Assembly (NCBI RefSeq): GCF_000250985.1
Contig: NW_013524647.1
Location: 124,001 to 188,000, forward strand
Source of the DNA: Nematocida parisii ERTm1
Lineage: Eukaryota; Microsporidia
DNA length: 64,000 bases
Direction: 5' to 3'
Shown: one piece after another, positions 8,939 to 18,014 of the stretch
How positions within the stretch are numbered: position 1 is the first letter of the stretch
Layout of the letters: every line of letters starts with the position of its first letter
Translations under genes and position numbers: made by a program
Notes under the pieces: generated by a model
What the model saw: the letters and a program-made list of their open reading frames with translations, nothing else
Told to the model about the DNA's origin: nothing
Databases searched by the model: none

Positions 8939-9998
8939 TTATTTAAGAAAAGAAAAGATTTTTTATCCAAGACACAAGCAGGTCATTTTAGAATAACAGA
9001 AGAATTATTCAGATCTATAAAAACAAAAACTTCTAATGCCTAAACAAACAATCTTAAATCAGAATGCACTGAAATAAAAATCTGAAATTTAACGCTGCAT
9101 AGGATAATTTAATGCATACATATAACAAATATATCAGGAATCTTATTTTCTGTACTATATTTTGTTTTAGATTACATATGCCACCCTTACATAATCCCAA
9201 ATGCTTATTTATACATTTTTGCTCATTTGGTTTTTATTTGAATTATACCCACATATTACAAATATAACAAAATTTAAAAATAGAAAATAAAATCACATAA
9301 GAAATATTAATAGACTGCGTTTATCTAAGAAGCTCTGGCGCGCCGTGCATAGACATCATAATAAATAGAACATAGAGTACGCCAATGTAGTACTTCTACT
9401 ATTTTCAAGATATATATTTTAGGAAGGTATGCCAGAGCAAAATAAATAATATTTATAGTGTTGCATGCACAGTATATATGTGGCGCACTGTCTAAATTTT
9501 CTCTCAAATTATAATTTATATTGTTTTATAATGTACTTAAAATCAAGTACATTAAAATTGTATTTATTAGTATTTTTTAAAATAATATTTAAAGGCAAAT
9601 TTAACATTCTATGCATTGTTTGCTTGCTATAAAGAGATTGGCTAGTATAAAGAACTTATTTCTAAAATTCCGCTTTTGGGCGGTGACATAATATTTCTGC
9701 AGCTTGGGCTTCAGGCTATAATGCAGCCTAAATTTTAATTATTCCAATAGAAGCAATATTTTATTTTCTAATAATTGTATTTTATATTTATTCACAGTGC
9801 AGTAAATCCAATGAAAGAATAAGAACTAAATATCCAGCAATAAAAATACCTAGCAACTACTACAGGAACAAAACAATCTATCCCTAGGGCTTGCTAATAA
9901 ACTGTAATAGAGTAGTAATTATGATGCATGTTTATTTCAAAATGAGCATGAAGAAATCTATAGCATTTTTGATTTCCACTTCTAGGATAAGACAGAGC
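8939..9998. other. Long AT-rich spacer
   Basis: About 1.06 kb between BUD32 and the end of RPB1. A 60-codon frame at 9325-9507 on the minus strand looks like chance: it has no domain and odd composition. The only structured part is the inverted-repeat patch at 9663-9737, listed separately. Confidence 0.5.
9663..9737. ncRNA. Candidate 75-nt folded RNA, not a normal tRNA
   Basis: TAAAATT (9663-9669) pairs perfectly with AATTTTA (9731-9737), enclosing two more hairpins: CCGC/GCGG (9670-9673 with 9680-9683) and AGGCT/AGCCT (9713-9717 with 9725-9729) with a seven-base loop. Overall length and layout recall a tRNA, but there is no TTCRA T-loop, no proper anticodon arm and no CCA context, on either strand. 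It may be a small structured RNA or a decayed element. The transcribed strand is unknown. Confidence 0.25.
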
Positions 9999-12900
9999 TT
10001 ATTCATCTTGTATAGGATTCTTGAATTCATCGCTGCTACTGCTGCTCTCATCGCTGTCATCGCCCATGGCACCATACCCATATGCAGGTGTGAATGGAAC
10101 TGGCGAGTACAGCTTCTGTGAGCTAGGAGAGCTGATACTGTATGCCCCGCTGTTCATTCCGCCCATATTGTTGTGTACTCCTGGCATCCTTCTGGGCGTC
10201 ATGGGAACATATTCGTGGCTAGGTGAAGATACACCCTGCATGTATGGAGAGTGCACAATGTTAGGAGATGATGGCGCATACCCACCACTAGAATATCCAT
10301 ATGATATGTTGGGGCTTGATGCAGTATATCCAATTTCAGTATTCTGCGGCGACCATCCATGTATGGACCTGTCTGACGGACTTGACATAACAGTGTGGTC
10401 GGAGTGTATTGTGCTTGAAGGTGAAAGAAGGTCTACGGGGGTTCCCTCATCAGAAATATCCTCCTCATCCTCAAATGAATACTTCTCCATTGCCATAACA
10501 CCAAGCTCAATGCTCTTTTTGTCAATTAGCACGTCTGTTATTCCTGTACCTATTGAGGCAATCTTCCCCAGCATAACGCTCTCAACCACTCCCTTGCATC
10601 TATCTATCTCAGCAGTGGCAGCCGCCTCAAGCAAAATTTCAACCGTCTCCTCAAATGAGCACCGCATAAGAGCACCAGACTCTCCTCGGTTTGTGCCATG
10701 CCGCGTGATACCGCATATAATTCCTCTTTGTGTCATTATATCAGCCAAAATCGCCAAGTGCCGGAAGTTCACATACGATCCATCGCTTTCTATCACCAGT
10801 CTAATTTCATTAAGAATGCTGGTTCTTGCAGCCTCAACACCAAAGACTCTGCACATCTCTAGCGGATCATTTGACACAGTGCGTGTGGGGTCTATTAGTG
10901 GATGGCTAAGCACATCAAGCAGCCCAGTTCCTTCTGTTTGCAGGACAAACTCTTTTTTATCTTCTGTGCCTATTTCACTTATAAACACCCTTTTAATTTT
11001 TGGCATCCCCTTAACCATAATGCATGAAACGCCGGTTTCTATCTTTCGCAGCGCTTCTTCATTATTTGGCAGCTCGCAACGGATGATTTGCTCTGAAGAG
11101 TTGTGGTCGCTGTGCATGCACCTGTACGTAGTGCTGTGTGAAAGCGTTTTTGCGACCTGCTCTATCCTGATACCTCTGTCCACCATTGCGCTTCTGCTCA
11201 GCTCTAGCCTAAGCATCCACGGCGAGTCTGGTGTGTACACAGTTGGATCAAGTATACCATACGCAAATATGAAGTCTTCATCCGCCTTGACCGCGCGCAT
11301 CGTTGGATCATATATTATCTCAGACTTTAAAAGTATGTCCTTAAGATAGCATCTTTCTATTTCCTGCTGCGCTCTCTTTGCGCCTTCAAGCGTATGCCGT
11401 ATTTCCTCTTTTAGATAGATTGTAAGAGATGGGGTTTTAATTGTTTGGGCAGCGTTGATTATTTCTTTAAGGCGCGGCACTCCTCTTGTCACAGTGCTGG
11501 CTACACCAGCCAAGTGGAATGTGTTAAGAGTCATCTGCGTCGCTGGCTCACCAATGCTCTGCGCAGCTAGTGTCCCCACCATCTCTCCAGCTGAAACTAT
11601 AGCTTTAAGGAAAGAGGTGCGTATCTGATCTACCGCCCAGTTAAATGCATATGAAGAAAGCTTGTATTCACAAAGTATTCGCTTCACAGTGAAATACCCC
11701 CGAAGATGCGCTCTGAATAAAGAAAACGCAATCTCGGATATTTCATCTACATGACTGATTGCTGCCTGCAGCTCCTTTTCTAATGCCTCCCGTGTTTTAA
11801 TAATTGTCTCTGGAAGAAGATCTTCTCCGCTCCACCTAATATTCTCCATGTCCATGCCATTTGGGTATGTGCTTGATCCATATTGCGGCAAGCGGCTGTG
11901 CTTGCCCATCTGGCTTCCTGCCTCCCCCATCTTTATAGCCACTCCCGGAAAAGAAGATGAAATTGCTGATCGCATTTCTCCTGCCACTCTGAATATTCTC
12001 TCAAAAGGAACCGGAAGAGGCTTTTTCCCTTTTGAGTGCTTGCTCTGCAGCTTCTTTGCCTCCTCCTGCAGCATTTTCACCTCTGCAGCTAAAAGCGCCT
12101 TGGTTTTGGGTAACCTCAATGAGCTTAATATAGATGGCGAAAGATGGTAGTCTGAAAGAATTGAGTAATCTATAATGTACATTTCAGAAAATTTTTCGAG
12201 TGAGCAGAAGAGGGCCAGCGACTGCATCTCCACATATGTTGCATCGAAGCAGTCTCCTCCATATGCACACTGTATAACATGCCCTTCTCCATCTCGCACA
12301 CTCTTATCATGCCGGACCTGAGCATCTTCCAGCGCCTTAATTAGCCTTCTCTGAATATATCCTGTCTCGGCCGTTTTAACTGCCGTATCAATCAGTCCTT
12401 CTCTTCCTCCCATTGCGTGGAAAAAGAACTCAACTGGTGATAAGCCTGCTACATAAGAGCTGCTAATAAACCCTCGAGACTCTGCTGTGAAGTCATCCTT
12501 TGTAAAGTGTGGGAGGGATCTGTCTCTAAAACCGTTAAGGATTCTTTTCCCCTCCACACTCTGCTGGCCCACACATGCACTCATCTGCGAAATGTTAATA
12601 TACGAACCCTTTGATCCAGACACCACCATTTGCTTAATATTGTTCTGGGATCTTAGATTTTTCTGTGTGGATGTACCGCTTGTATCTCTTGCTTTGTTTA
12701 GCGCAAGGGTGACCGCAGCTTCGAACGACTCACGCATGGTAAGGCCGGGAAGTCTTTCAAGATTATTGCTTTCTGCCTGTACAATAATGTCCTTTACATC
12801 CCCCTTTGCCTGCTCAATTGCTTCTTTGATCATATCCATGGAGGACGGGTCTGCAATCGTATCCCCAATTCCAACAGAGAATGTCTCATACGCCATAAGC

Positions 12901-14837
12901 CAGGTACTAATTGCCCTTTGCAGTGCATCAATGAAATCAACACACACGCTTCTCGGGAAATCGTTGGCAATCACATGAATAAGCCCACCTGACGCAGTCC
13001 CCACGGTTTTTTTACATATAATTCCTGCAAGAAGCTCTCCATTCTTTATCACAACCTCGCTATCCATTGGGTTTGCTCTATAGTTCTTTCCGTGCACATG
13101 CTCAGAATGAAGCCCTTTATAAGTAACGTCTGGAAGTGTTGCTGAGAAGATCTGCTTTCCTGTGTACAGGACAGCTGGCCGCAGTATTGTTGGCTTTATA
13201 GGCTTGCTTCCATTGTCAATTGCATAGTGCAGGTGCATAACCTGGCTTCTTGTTAAGAAAAGATCTCTCCTCGTGAGCTTATATACCCCCATCAGCGTAT
13301 CCTGGACAATACCCATAACTGGCTTATTACTCTGCGGAGAAACAATGTTCTTCTCCACCAGAGCCAGTTCTTTCAGCTCAGCCTGCGCAGGTATTGACTG
13401 CGGCAGATGCAAGTTCATCTCATCCCCATCAAAATCTGCATTATACGGCGCTGTAACACTAAGGTTAAGCCTAAATGTGGAGTATTTCATCACCCGTGCT
13501 CTGTGCGCCATCATTGACATTTTGTGAAGAGATGGCTGTCGGTTGAACAGCACGGTGTCTCCATTGCTCAAATGTCTTTCAACCACATATCCGCACTGCA
13601 GATGTACCTCGCCCTTGTGAAATCGCAGATCTATCTTCTGCCCATCATCTCTTATTACATAGTTCGCGCCTGGATGATTATACGGCCCTCTGTGCACAAG
13701 CTGGGTTAGTTTGTCAATATTGTACTCGGTCACCCTTTCTGGGAAGGTTAGCATTCTTGCAATTTCTTCTGGCACACCCACCTCGTTCATGCTTATATTT
13801 GGATCCGCAGTGATAACAGTACGCGCACTAAAGTCCACACGCTTTCCCATAAGATTTCCTCTTACCCTGCCTTCTTTACCTCGCAGCCTTGCTCTAATTG
13901 CCTTAAGCGGCCTTCCATTCTTCTGCAGAGACTGTGGCTGCCCAGAAATATCATTGTTCATTAGAGTCGCAATATGAAACTGAAGAAGCTGTTCGTAGTC
14001 CCGAATAATGTGCCCTGCTACACCTTCTTGCTCATATCTCTTAAGGTTGTTGCTTGCCTTAATTATATCTGCCAGCTTGTGTGTTAGATCATCCTCGCAT
14101 CTTAAAGATCCCTCCATAACAATGGACGGCCGAACCTGTGGAGGCGGCACGGGAAGTACCCGTATAATCATCCACTCAGGCCGGGCCTTTTCCAAATCAA
14201 ACCCAAGCGCTTCAATGTCATCTTCTGGAATTCTTCTAAGTATCTCTAAAACCTTTTCAGCGCTTAGCATGGTTTTTCCTTCAGATGACTCTTCGCCCTT
14301 TTGAAATGCAAGCAGGTGTAGACCCTCTTTTCTTATAGTTGGCTGCCGGTTTTCACACCCAGTTCTTTGCTTCTCTTCAGGATTGTCTTCACTTTCAACC
14401 AGCTCTCCCATGCACACTGCTCTGTTTTTTGCCAAATTCCATATGTAATTTAATCTTCTTTTTCTTTCTTTTTGTGTCCTTGGCTTGGGTGAGTGCAAGA
14501 TGCTCTTCTCCACCCGAAGCTTTGAACAGAAGAAGCACACGCTCTCTAGCACCTTTTTTATTTTTCCTATGTATCCTATGTGAAACACTGGCTTTGCTAA
14601 CTCGATATACCCAAAATGTCCTACACAGCTATCTGATCTGTGCCCGCACGTGCTGCAAAGAAACCCCCTCTCTGAAGTGCCCAACCGCAAATCCACCAGT
14701 CCTCCTTCTTTAGGTACTCCACTTTCCATTGTCTCTGGGTGCTCTATCTTGCAGACGCTCATTGCTATAATATCCTCAGGAGACAAAATACCGAATTCAA
14801 TACTCTCCACTCTCCGTATAGAAATATCCGAGCCCAT
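9999..14837 (-). CDS. RPB1: RNA polymerase II largest subunit RPB1
   Basis: A 1612-residue protein, the catalytic large subunit of RNA polymerase II. The N-terminal clamp zinc region has CSTCGHRSDSCVGHFG, and the active-site motif NADFDGDEMN is near residues 466-475. The trigger-loop region (QSIGEPATQMTLNTFH) and the bridge helix region (FFFHAMGGREGLIDTAVKTAETGY) are intact. The C-terminal domain (about residue 1460 onward) is unusual. It is Ser/Pro/Tyr-rich with scattered SSPS, SSPN, YSPV and YVPMTP fragments but no run of YSPTSPS heptads, and it ends in an acidic, serine-rich tail (DDSDESSSSSDEF). The start MGSDISIRRVESIEFGI fits the family. The pol II identity rests on the CTD-like tail and the overall sequence. 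Confidence 0.96.
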   Translation of the reverse strand: MGSDISIRRVESIEFGILSPEDIIAMSVCKIEHPETMESGVPKEGGLVDLRLGTSERGFLCSTCGHRSDSCVGHFGYIELAKPVFHIGYIGKIKKVLESVCFFCSKLRVEKSILHSPKPRTQKERKRRLNYIWNLAKNRAVCMGELVESEDNPEEKQRTGCENRQPTIRKEGLHLLAFQKGEESSEGKTMLSAEKVLEILRRIPEDDIEALGFDLEKARPEWMIIRVLPVPPPQVRPSIVMEGSLRCEDDLTHKLADIIKASNNLKRYEQEGVAGHIIRDYEQLLQFHIATLMNNDISGQPQSLQKNGRPLKAIRARLRGKEGRVRGNLMGKRVDFSARTVITADPNISMNEVGVPEEIARMLTFPERVTEYNIDKLTQLVHRGPYNHPGANYVIRDDGQKIDLRFHKGEVHLQCGYVVERHLSNGDTVLFNRQPSLHKMSMMAHRARVMKYSTFRLNLSVTAPYNADFDGDEMNLHLPQSIPAQAELKELALVEKNIVSPQSNKPVMGIVQDTLMGVYKLTRRDLFLTRSQVMHLHYAIDNGSKPIKPTILRPAVLYTGKQIFSATLPDVTYKGLHSEHVHGKNYRANPMDSEVVIKNGELLAGIICKKTVGTASGGLIHVIANDFPRSVCVDFIDALQRAISTWLMAYETFSVGIGDTIADPSSMDMIKEAIEQAKGDVKDIIVQAESNNLERLPGLTMRESFEAAVTLALNKARDTSGTSTQKNLRSQNNIKQMVVSGSKGSYINISQMSACVGQQSVEGKRILNGFRDRSLPHFTKDDFTAESRGFISSSYVAGLSPVEFFFHAMGGREGLIDTAVKTAETGYIQRRLIKALEDAQVRHDKSVRDGEGHVIQCAYGGDCFDATYVEMQSLALFCSLEKFSEMYIIDYSILSDYHLSPSILSSLRLPKTKALLAAEVKMLQEEAKKLQSKHSKGKKPLPVPFERIFRVAGEMRSAISSSFPGVAIKMGEAGSQMGKHSRLPQYGSSTYPNGMDMENIRWSGEDLLPETIIKTREALEKELQAAISHVDEISEIAFSLFRAHLRGYFTVKRILCEYKLSSYAFNWAVDQIRTSFLKAIVSAGEMVGTLAAQSIGEPATQMTLNTFHLAGVASTVTRGVPRLKEIINAAQTIKTPSLTIYLKEEIRHTLEGAKRAQQEIERCYLKDILLKSEIIYDPTMRAVKADEDFIFAYGILDPTVYTPDSPWMLRLELSRSAMVDRGIRIEQVAKTLSHSTTYRCMHSDHNSSEQIIRCELPNNEEALRKIETGVSCIMVKGMPKIKRVFISEIGTEDKKEFVLQTEGTGLLDVLSHPLIDPTRTVSNDPLEMCRVFGVEAARTSILNEIRLVIESDGSYVNFRHLAILADIMTQRGIICGITRHGTNRGESGALMRCSFEETVEILLEAAATAEIDRCKGVVESVMLGKIASIGTGITDVLIDKKSIELGVMAMEKYSFEDEEDISDEGTPVDLLSPSSTIHSDHTVMSSPSDRSIHGWSPQNTEIGYTASSPNISYGYSSGGYAPSSPNIVHSPYMQGVSSPSHEYVPMTPRRMPGVHNNMGGMNSGAYSISSPSSQKLYSPVPFTPAYGYGAMGDDSDESSSSSDEFKNPIQDE

Positions 14838-15399
14838 TTATTTTTAAAAATAAATAAAATAAAATAGATGCGAAATCGAACAAGCCCCCGAGATTATAGT
14901 AAGAAAGAATTCTTTATTTTTAATCCTGGTAGAGTAAATGATTTTACATCACGTCGACTATTAATAAAGTGATCAGTTTGATCGGGGGTTGCCAATTTAA
15001 AGATTCTCTACGTAATTTAAAAATATATATAGCCACACAGTCTTACCAAGCATAGCTCCTTTGTTCTTTAATGTATATTAATTAGTTCATCCTAGTTCTT
15101 AGATATACTCCAAAACACAGAACATAGATAATAGTATATTCTTAAATATAGTGTATACTAAATATAGGCCAATTTTTCTCTGCATTAGACACCTTCTATG
15201 GCACACCTATAATAAAATGGAAAAATACTTATAGAGAAGTATTATAAAATAAAGAGTAAAAAGTACTATTAGAAAAAGAAAGCTGCATGAAACAAAAAAG
15301 GGTAGTGAGATTAAATGGCCTAAAATTATTATATGTTAATTTATTTATGTGTGGATTTATTAGGTTATATAATTTACGATTCTATTATTGTGTGCGCGC
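14838..15399. other. Spacer between RPB1 and ESA1
   Basis: About 560 bp upstream of RPB1. It is AT-rich apart from the inverted repeat at 14881-14991 (listed separately). No coding frame of note; a 70-codon plus-strand frame overlapping the ESA1 end is a shadow. Confidence 0.5.
14881..14991. ncRNA. Candidate stem-closed RNA upstream of RPB1
   Basis: CAAGCCCCCGA (14881-14891) and TCGGGGGTTG (14982-14991) pair over ten base pairs with a single bulged G. They enclose about 90 nt that contain a further GTAAA-TGAT-TTTAC hairpin. Such a GC-rich stem is out of place in this AT-rich spacer and suggests a folded RNA about 111 nt long. It begins 43 bp upstream of the RPB1 start, so it could instead be a promoter-region element. 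No known RNA family was recognised. Confidence 0.3.
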
Positions 15400-16485
15400 C
15401 TACTGTGCTTCCCACAGCAAATAGTCTGGGTCTAGCTGCACTCCCCTTGGTTCACTATATTTTGCAATCAAGTCGTCTCTTAGAACTATTGCAGGAACCC
15501 CATTGTAATATACTAACATGTTATTATATTGAAGGGTGTGTATGATATCTTCTACTGTTATACTGCTCATGTCTCTTATTCCGTTGATTGATATAAGTCT
15601 GTTGTATATTAGTATGTGGGATATCACCCCAATCCAGTACTCTCTATAGCTGAGAAGACCTAAATCACTCAGGGGTTTCTCTGGAGATGCTGAAACCCTT
15701 TCTCTTTTACTTAGCAGGTACGAAAAATCAATTAAAATCTTACCGTATCCTTTTCTCTGGTAATGTGGCAAGACAAGCAAACACGCTATGTTGTATCCAT
15801 GCTGAGACTCTTTTTCCTTAGAGAAATACCCTACTACTTTATACTCCCTCGTTTCTTCTGGGTCCTCTGGATTATATATACACATTGCATAAAACAAGAA
15901 TACATCAATGTCATAGAATAGCGTTTTGTGGTCTAAAAATAGCTTAGACAGAAGCGACAGATTTCTGCAGTAGTTTTTATGGATAATTCCATCAAGCTCA
16001 AAGAAAGATATGCCCCCCTTTCTGTATATCTGTCTTCCTGGAGGCCTTTTATGTACACACGTAGAATAATGCGTCTGCAACTCTTCCTTTGTATTGAAGT
16101 AGTATAAGCAATACTCACATATTATTATTGTCTTATTCATTGTTTTCGGGTATGGAGAGAAGTACCAACTCTCCACAGAATACTCTCCTATTTCTATCTG
16201 ATCGATATTTTTCACTCGGTAAATATCTTCAGCTGATATGTTTTTGTTTTTTGGATCTTCTTTCTGCTTTTTTTTCTTGGGAAATTCAATTGAAGACATA
16301 TCTACTTTTTCTTGTGATACCCACTGGTCTAGTCGCTTGTTAAACCCTGTATAGTGCATATAATACTCTATAGCGCCGCCTGTGTTTCTAATGGCGACTA
16401 CCTCTGCTTTTCTGGTAATAACTGTGTCATTTTGTATGGAAGAAACCAACACTTTGCATCCAACTATTAACTCATTAGACTCCAT
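15400..16485 (-). CDS. ESA1: MYST-family histone acetyltransferase (Esa1/Tip60 type)
   Basis: A 361-residue histone H4/H2A acetyltransferase, the catalytic subunit of NuA4-type complexes. A chromo-barrel domain fills residues about 1-68 (HYTGFNKRLDQWV). The MYST domain begins with the C2HC finger CEYCLYYFNTKEELQTHYSTC. The catalytic cysteine is in YNIACLLVLP, the acetyl-CoA loop is QRKGYG, and the glutamate-bearing SPEKPLSDLGLLSYREYW is intact. Chromo-barrel plus MYST is the Esa1/Tip60 architecture. It is shorter than yeast Esa1 (445 residues), mostly because of shorter linkers. Confidence 0.95.
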   Translation of the reverse strand: MESNELIVGCKVLVSSIQNDTVITRKAEVVAIRNTGGAIEYYMHYTGFNKRLDQWVSQEKVDMSSIEFPKKKKQKEDPKNKNISAEDIYRVKNIDQIEIGEYSVESWYFSPYPKTMNKTIIICEYCLYYFNTKEELQTHYSTCVHKRPPGRQIYRKGGISFFELDGIIHKNYCRNLSLLSKLFLDHKTLFYDIDVFLFYAMCIYNPEDPEETREYKVVGYFSKEKESQHGYNIACLLVLPHYQRKGYGKILIDFSYLLSKRERVSASPEKPLSDLGLLSYREYWIGVISHILIYNRLISINGIRDMSSITVEDIIHTLQYNNMLVYYNGVPAIVLRDDLIAKYSEPRGVQLDPDYLLWEAQ

Positions 16486-17035
16486 TATGAATATAAAAAA
16501 TAAAAGATTCTGAAATAATTATATGAATGCAGCAACAAGCTGCACAAAACAGTATAGAAAAGAATTTATACCTAGAAAAACATATCTTTCTGTTCCAACC
16601 CCATTGAACGATCAATTCCACCATGTTCAGTAATTCACTGTGCAGTATATATTCTAAAACATAAAGGAAAAGATTTTCTGTTATTAAGAACAAAAGAATA
16701 TAAATTACTTATACTGTATTTCGGAGTATGCTTATAAGTACGCAGAGATTTATTCAACTAGAACATTAATAAAAGCATCAACTGCACTAGTACTTCTACT
16801 TATAAAAATAAAAAAGTAAATGTTTCATATGATTATGCGCACGCGCTTTAAGATATAAGCATTGGATGACAATGTATCATTAACTATAAGAGTGACATTA
16901 TATCATTATAGCCCAAAATGTCTATATAAATGAATTAAATGTTTTTTAAAAATATAAGTGTTATATTAAGAGTAACATTAGTTAAATAATCAGTCATAAA
17001 TTATTTTTATTTTATGTAAACATTTCAACAGAATT
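16486..17035. other. AT-rich spacer before the MITE-like element
   Basis: About 550 bp of AT-rich sequence upstream of ESA1. A 72-codon minus-strand frame at 16475-16693 overlaps the ESA1 start and has no recognisable domain. Nothing else is supported. Confidence 0.45.
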
Positions 17036-17086
17036 ATATGTGAACTATGCATGATTTATTAAAATTAAAATATTATTTATGCCTTA
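17036..17086 (+). repeat. Left terminal inverted repeat of MITE-like element
   Basis: 51 bp beginning ATATGTGAACTATGCATG and ending ATTTATGCCTTA. Identical to the reverse complement of 17726-17776. Confidence 0.85.
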
Positions 17087-17664
17087 TATATTATAGTAAG
17101 TATGGTTTTTATTAAATTACATAAGAGTATCCCAGAATACAGCGATCTGTTTTTGTTGTGTGTTTGTCTTGTTAGGCTATGAGTGTTTAAGTGTCTGTTT
17201 AATATATGGGGTTTTAATGTTTATAGAGCCTTTTCCCTACTTCTATAAATTTGTGGTATTCCTAAATTATGAATATGCACTGCCCTCCTTTAATTTCTTC
17301 TGTGAATATTCTTTAAATTTCTTAAAATAGAATGAGAAGTCTTCACATTTATTTTATATTGTAATCCAGTGAAGAGAATTATAAATTTCAAAATTTATTT
17401 ACATTTAAATAAAATAATTACTAATGCACATATATAGTATGTTTTACTAATCTAAAATAGAAATATACTACAAATAAAATAAAGAAGAAGGTGGCGACCA
17501 TTGGGCACTTAAACAAAAATTAGATTTAGTGTAATGTCTATAATATATATTGAACAATCTAATATATAAATATAAATTAAAATTTTGTGGGATGTACAGT
17601 ATAAATTGTAAATAAAGAATAATTAAATCCACTTTAAATCAAATACTAGAAAAAATTGGATGTT

Positions 17665-17673
17665 TTCGGGTTA
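17665..17673 (-). promoter_or_regulatory. TAACCCGAA motif copy 2
   Basis: TTCGGGTTA on the plus strand, inside the MITE-like element. Extended context on the minus strand is CAATAACCCGAAAACATC. This is the only copy found inside a recognisable repeat. Confidence 0.4.
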
Positions 17674-17725
17674 TTGTTCAATCTAAAAAGACAAAGTATA
17701 AGAAATTTTAGGATTCTATATGTTG

Positions 17726-17776
17726 TAAGGCATAAATAATATTTTAATTTTAATAAATCATGCATAGTTCACATAT
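17726..17776 (-). repeat. Right terminal inverted repeat of MITE-like element
   Basis: 51 bp starting TAAGGCATAAATAATA and ending AGTTCACATAT; exact inverted copy of 17036-17086. Confidence 0.85.
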
Positions 17777-18014
17777 TTAAGGAAATATTTGAATCCCTGC
17801 AATGAACAAAACAATCATACCAAGTGAGACAGTTCTACTTTCAGAAGAAATAAAAATTTAATCTCTCTTTTCTTTGCACACACATATGTGCATAAATACA
17901 TTCTCTGGCTCTTTAAAAAAAGTTGCATATAGAACACTTTAACTATGCAATTTATATATCAGCAAAGAAAAAACATAAAACTTAACATTAAAACATAACT
18001 ATTTATTCATTAGA

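Larger units (their letters stand above)
17036..17776. mobile_element. MITE-like element with perfect 51-bp terminal inverted repeats
   Basis: A 741-bp stretch bounded by two 51-bp inverted repeats that I compared base by base and found identical. Outer ends read ATATGTGAAC..., inner ends ...GCCTTA. The interior has no long reading frame. It carries a second inverted pair around TTGAACAAT/ATTGTTCAA (about 17553 and 17673) and one copy of the TAACCCGAA motif. Non-coding DNA between long exact inverted ends is the structure of a miniature inverted-repeat transposable element. A single partial TIR copy exists at 62351-62387. No clear target-site duplication is visible. Perfect arm identity suggests recent insertion or arm correction. 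Confidence 0.7.

Noticed and set aside
9325-9507. 60-codon minus-strand frame in a spacer
   Set aside because: No domain, odd composition and no gene-like leader; compatible with chance.
9663-9737. tRNA gene
   Set aside because: Length and closing stem fit, but no T-loop TTCRA, no anticodon arm and no internal promoter boxes on either strand.
10021-11349. 442-codon frame on the plus strand
   Set aside because: It lies entirely antisense to the RPB1 C-terminal half; its composition mirrors the RPB1 codons and it has no domain.
14865-14885. tRNA B-box-like GTTCGATTT on the minus strand
   Set aside because: The flanking bases do not form a T-stem and no acceptor or anticodon arm follows.
16475-16693. 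72-codon minus-strand frame upstream of ESA1
   Set aside because: Overlaps the ESA1 start in another frame and sits in AT-rich leader; no domain.
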